Below, piece by piece: positions 62,380 through 64,000 of a stretch of DNA of 64,000 nt. The first letter of the stretch is position 1, and each line of letters opens with the position of its first letter. Location of the stretch: contig NZ_KI912443.1 in the NCBI RefSeq assembly GCF_000518485.1, positions 277,205 to 341,204 on the forward strand, read 5' to 3'. Under the pieces are notes generated by a model, which had not been told where the DNA came from, made no database searches, and saw only the letters and a program-made list of their open reading frames with translations. Both the position numbers and the translations under genes were made by a program. The DNA comes from Olleya marilimosa CAM030. GTDB lineage: Bacteria; Bacteroidota; Bacteroidia; Flavobacteriales; Flavobacteriaceae.

Positions 62380-63528
62380 TTAATAGGTAATGTAAATATA
62401 TCCCGAATAACTTTTATCCTCTTCTGTAAGTTTTAATACGTAAAAATATGTGCCTACAGGTAGTTTTTCCCCTTGATTACCGACTACTTTTTTGTTAGAC
62501 ACACCATTAAAGGTGTTGTCGTAGTTTTCTGCTTCATAAACAATTCTTCCCCATCGATTAAAAATTTGTAGATTATTTTTAAACAACTCGACACCTTCTA
62601 TTATAAAGTTTTCATTTAATCCATCATTATTTGGGCTTATACCATTGTAAACAGTAAGTCCATCGCTACCAATTAAGGCTCCAAAAGTTATAATTTCATA
62701 ATCTTCAGGAGTAAATACAATGGAGCTAATAGTTCCATTGTTTAAATCACCAGTTGTAGCAGAATTGCCTAAATCTAACCATCGGTTTTCAGCTTTACTC
62801 CAACCAACCACTCTTAAGTTAATAAGGTCGTTTACTAAATTGTCTATTTGACTTTCTTGATCCCAAGTTAATGTTACATAGGTTTCAACACGTCCATTAA
62901 AATCCCAAAACTCTTCAGTGTTTACTGCATTAATAATGCCCTCAGAGTTACTGGTGTCAAAAGTATTAACAAAAGTAGAAGGGAAGTTAGGGTCCTCGTT
63001 AAAATATGCAGCACTAAATTTTTCTAAAGATAATTGTGCAGGTGTAATTAACGGTCTGAGTTTATCGTCCTGTCCAATAGGGAAATTAAACGACTCTGTG
63101 CTAGAAACAGATGCATAACCATCAACATGTCTTAGATCGTCCTCTAACGTATATATTGCATTGTCAAGATAGTCAAGTGATACTTCTGGAGTTTCGCGAG
63201 GAGTAATAATATCTCCTATTAGATAATCTATTCCATTAGTGACTTGCGTGTTAATCTCTAAGAATAGATGGTTGTCAACAGCGACTTCCATATCGAAAAA
63301 TTTTGGAATACTTGTCCCAGAAATAGTTAAAGAGTTGTCTTCATTATAAAAACCAGCAACGCCTAAGTTATCATTAAACATCCCATCATTTTCTAAGTTT
63401 ACATGAAAGCCCATTTGACCTTGATCGTGTATCTGTAAGTTTCCAAAATTGTGAAGTGCATTTTGTGCTAACGCACTTTGTGAAAACATTATCGCTAACA
63501 CTATTATAAATTGATGTAGCTTATTCAT
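62380..63528 (-). CDS. Secreted protein with T9SS type B (gliding motility-associated) C-terminal domain
   Basis: 382 aa. Signal peptide (FIIVLAIMFSQSALAQ), a beta-rich body of about 270 residues without recognised domains, then a type B sorting domain (about 290-382: NGISPNNDGLNENFIIEGVELFKNNLQIFNRWGRIVYEAENYDNTFNG...LPVGTYFYVL...SGYIYITY). Type B cargo is often attached at the cell surface. It starts inside the end of the collagen-like gene, overlapping it by 8 nt, so the two products are probably made together. Confidence 0.87.
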   Translation of the reverse strand: MNKLHQFIIVLAIMFSQSALAQNALHNFGNLQIHDQGQMGFHVNLENDGMFNDNLGVAGFYNEDNSLTISGTSIPKFFDMEVAVDNHLFLEINTQVTNGIDYLIGDIITPRETPEVSLDYLDNAIYTLEDDLRHVDGYASVSSTESFNFPIGQDDKLRPLITPAQLSLEKFSAAYFNEDPNFPSTFVNTFDTSNSEGIINAVNTEEFWDFNGRVETYVTLTWDQESQIDNLVNDLINLRVVGWSKAENRWLDLGNSATTGDLNNGTISSIVFTPEDYEIITFGALIGSDGLTVYNGISPNNDGLNENFIIEGVELFKNNLQIFNRWGRIVYEAENYDNTFNGVSNKKVVGNQGEKLPVGTYFYVLKLTEEDKSYSGYIYITY

Positions 63529-64000
63529 ATGCTGTAAAAATTACAAGTATATTTTCGGTTCTATTATCTACGTTTATAGTAAATCCTGTAGGATTGAATG
63601 AAACAAAACTAGCAGAAGTTAATCCTAAATTATCTCCATTATTATTAGAGTATCGTATCCCTATACAGTGAGAACTTGAAGCGTAACGTGAAATATCATT
63701 AATTGAAGATCCGCTACCTCCAACGTATATGACTTGTTGAGTAGTACCTCTAACATATCCTGTCATAGATCCAAAAGAATTATTAAAACCATTATTGTTG
63801 TTACCCAATCCATTGTCTGCATTTATATTTTCGCTCTCAACATTCGGATAAGCCTGAAAACTTATTTGTGAGGGTTGAAAAGGTAGTCCTGTTATTGTTT
63901 GATTACCTGTAGCCGAAATTATAAAGTGGCCAATATAAGTACCTGATGGACCAACAGGACCTTGTGGACCAGTAGCACCATCAGCACCATCAGTTCCTGG
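63521..64000 (-). CDS. Collagen-like repeat protein, 5' part outside the window
   Basis: The minus-strand frame is open from the window edge to TAA at 63521. The first visible residues are collagen-type Gly-x-y repeats (GTDGADGATGPQGPVGPSG), followed by a non-repetitive C-terminal domain of about 140 residues (TYIGHFIISATGNQTITGLPFQPSQISFQAYP...VSFNPTGFTINVDNRTENILVIFTAYE). The TTG at 63808 is an internal Leu, so the gene extends beyond 64000. Likely a surface fibre or stalk; coupled to the type B cargo gene. Confidence 0.8.
   Translation of the reverse strand, partial: PGTDGADGATGPQGPVGPSGTYIGHFIISATGNQTITGLPFQPSQISFQAYPNVESENINADNGLGNNNNGFNNSFGSMTGYVRGTTQQVIYVGGSGSSINDISRYASSSHCIGIRYSNNNGDNLGLTSASFVSFNPTGFTINVDNRTENILVIFTAYE

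Noticed and set aside
63521..63808. 95-aa ORF as a complete gene
   Set aside because: The frame continues to the window edge and encodes Gly-x-y repeats, so TTG 63808 is internal.
1..64000. tRNA, rRNA, CRISPR, insertion sequence, prophage or defence island
   Set aside because: Intergenic gaps were read by eye and no cloverleaf, repeat-spacer array, transposase or phage gene was seen; short gaps and housekeeping content leave little room for them.

Overview
The window comes from a member of the Bacteroidota, most probably a marine Flavobacteriaceae. The DNA is AT-rich. Many promoters carry the Bacteroidota -7 element TAnnTTTG. There are several gliding and type IX secretion genes (gldA, gldB, gldC, a T9SS plug protein) and four cargo-type proteins with type A or type B T9SS C-terminal signals. 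A complete Na+-pumping NQR operon fits a marine life. No rRNA, tRNA, CRISPR array, insertion sequence or prophage was recognised; this reads as ordinary chromosomal backbone with a few dense regulatory spots.

Layout. 1-3.1 kb: the end of cysN, a PagL-like lipid A deacylase and a GIN-domain lipoprotein. 3.1-4.0 kb: gldA on the minus strand. 4.1-8.3 kb: an aromatic amino acid operon (pheA, aminotransferase, tyrA, DAHP synthase/chorismate mutase) preceded by an aromatic-rich leader peptide and an attenuator. 8.3-16.6 kb: housekeeping genes (rsgA, dtd, mazG-like, aroA, queA, rlmN). 16.7-21.4 kb: a T9SS cargo gene, a polyprenyl synthetase, and an ECF sigma / membrane anti-sigma / outer membrane protein operon. 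21.5-25.5 kb: a probable structured RNA, then a polyamine operon (speA, speB, a deoxyhypusine synthase-like gene). 26-31 kb: dnaG (without its zinc ligands), a response regulator with Glu at the phospho-Asp site, nadE, gldB and gldC. 31-34.6 kb: pruA, apaG and the T9SS plug gene, all minus. 34.8-46.2 kb: nqrABCDEF, a secreted M43 protease and the NQR maturase apbE. 46.3-53.6 kb: a LytS/LytTR two-component system followed by three secreted-protein genes. 53.6-64 kb: map and its operon, a CoA-transferase, gpmI, two peptidases, a T9SS type B cargo gene and the end of a collagen-like protein.

The two strongest regulatory observations can be read straight from the sequence. First, the pheA operon has a classical ribosome-mediated attenuator: a 25-codon leader ORF containing YFSWYYFFF, a perfect 30-bp terminator palindrome and an alternative antiterminator arm. 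Second, the three promoters of the LytTR locus each hold two ACCATTCA-like direct repeats exactly 21 bp apart, with the second repeat exactly 42 bp upstream of the -7 element. This predicts an autoregulated local regulon that controls two secreted-protein transcription units. A third candidate is a roughly 170-nt structured RNA with its own promoter upstream of speA.
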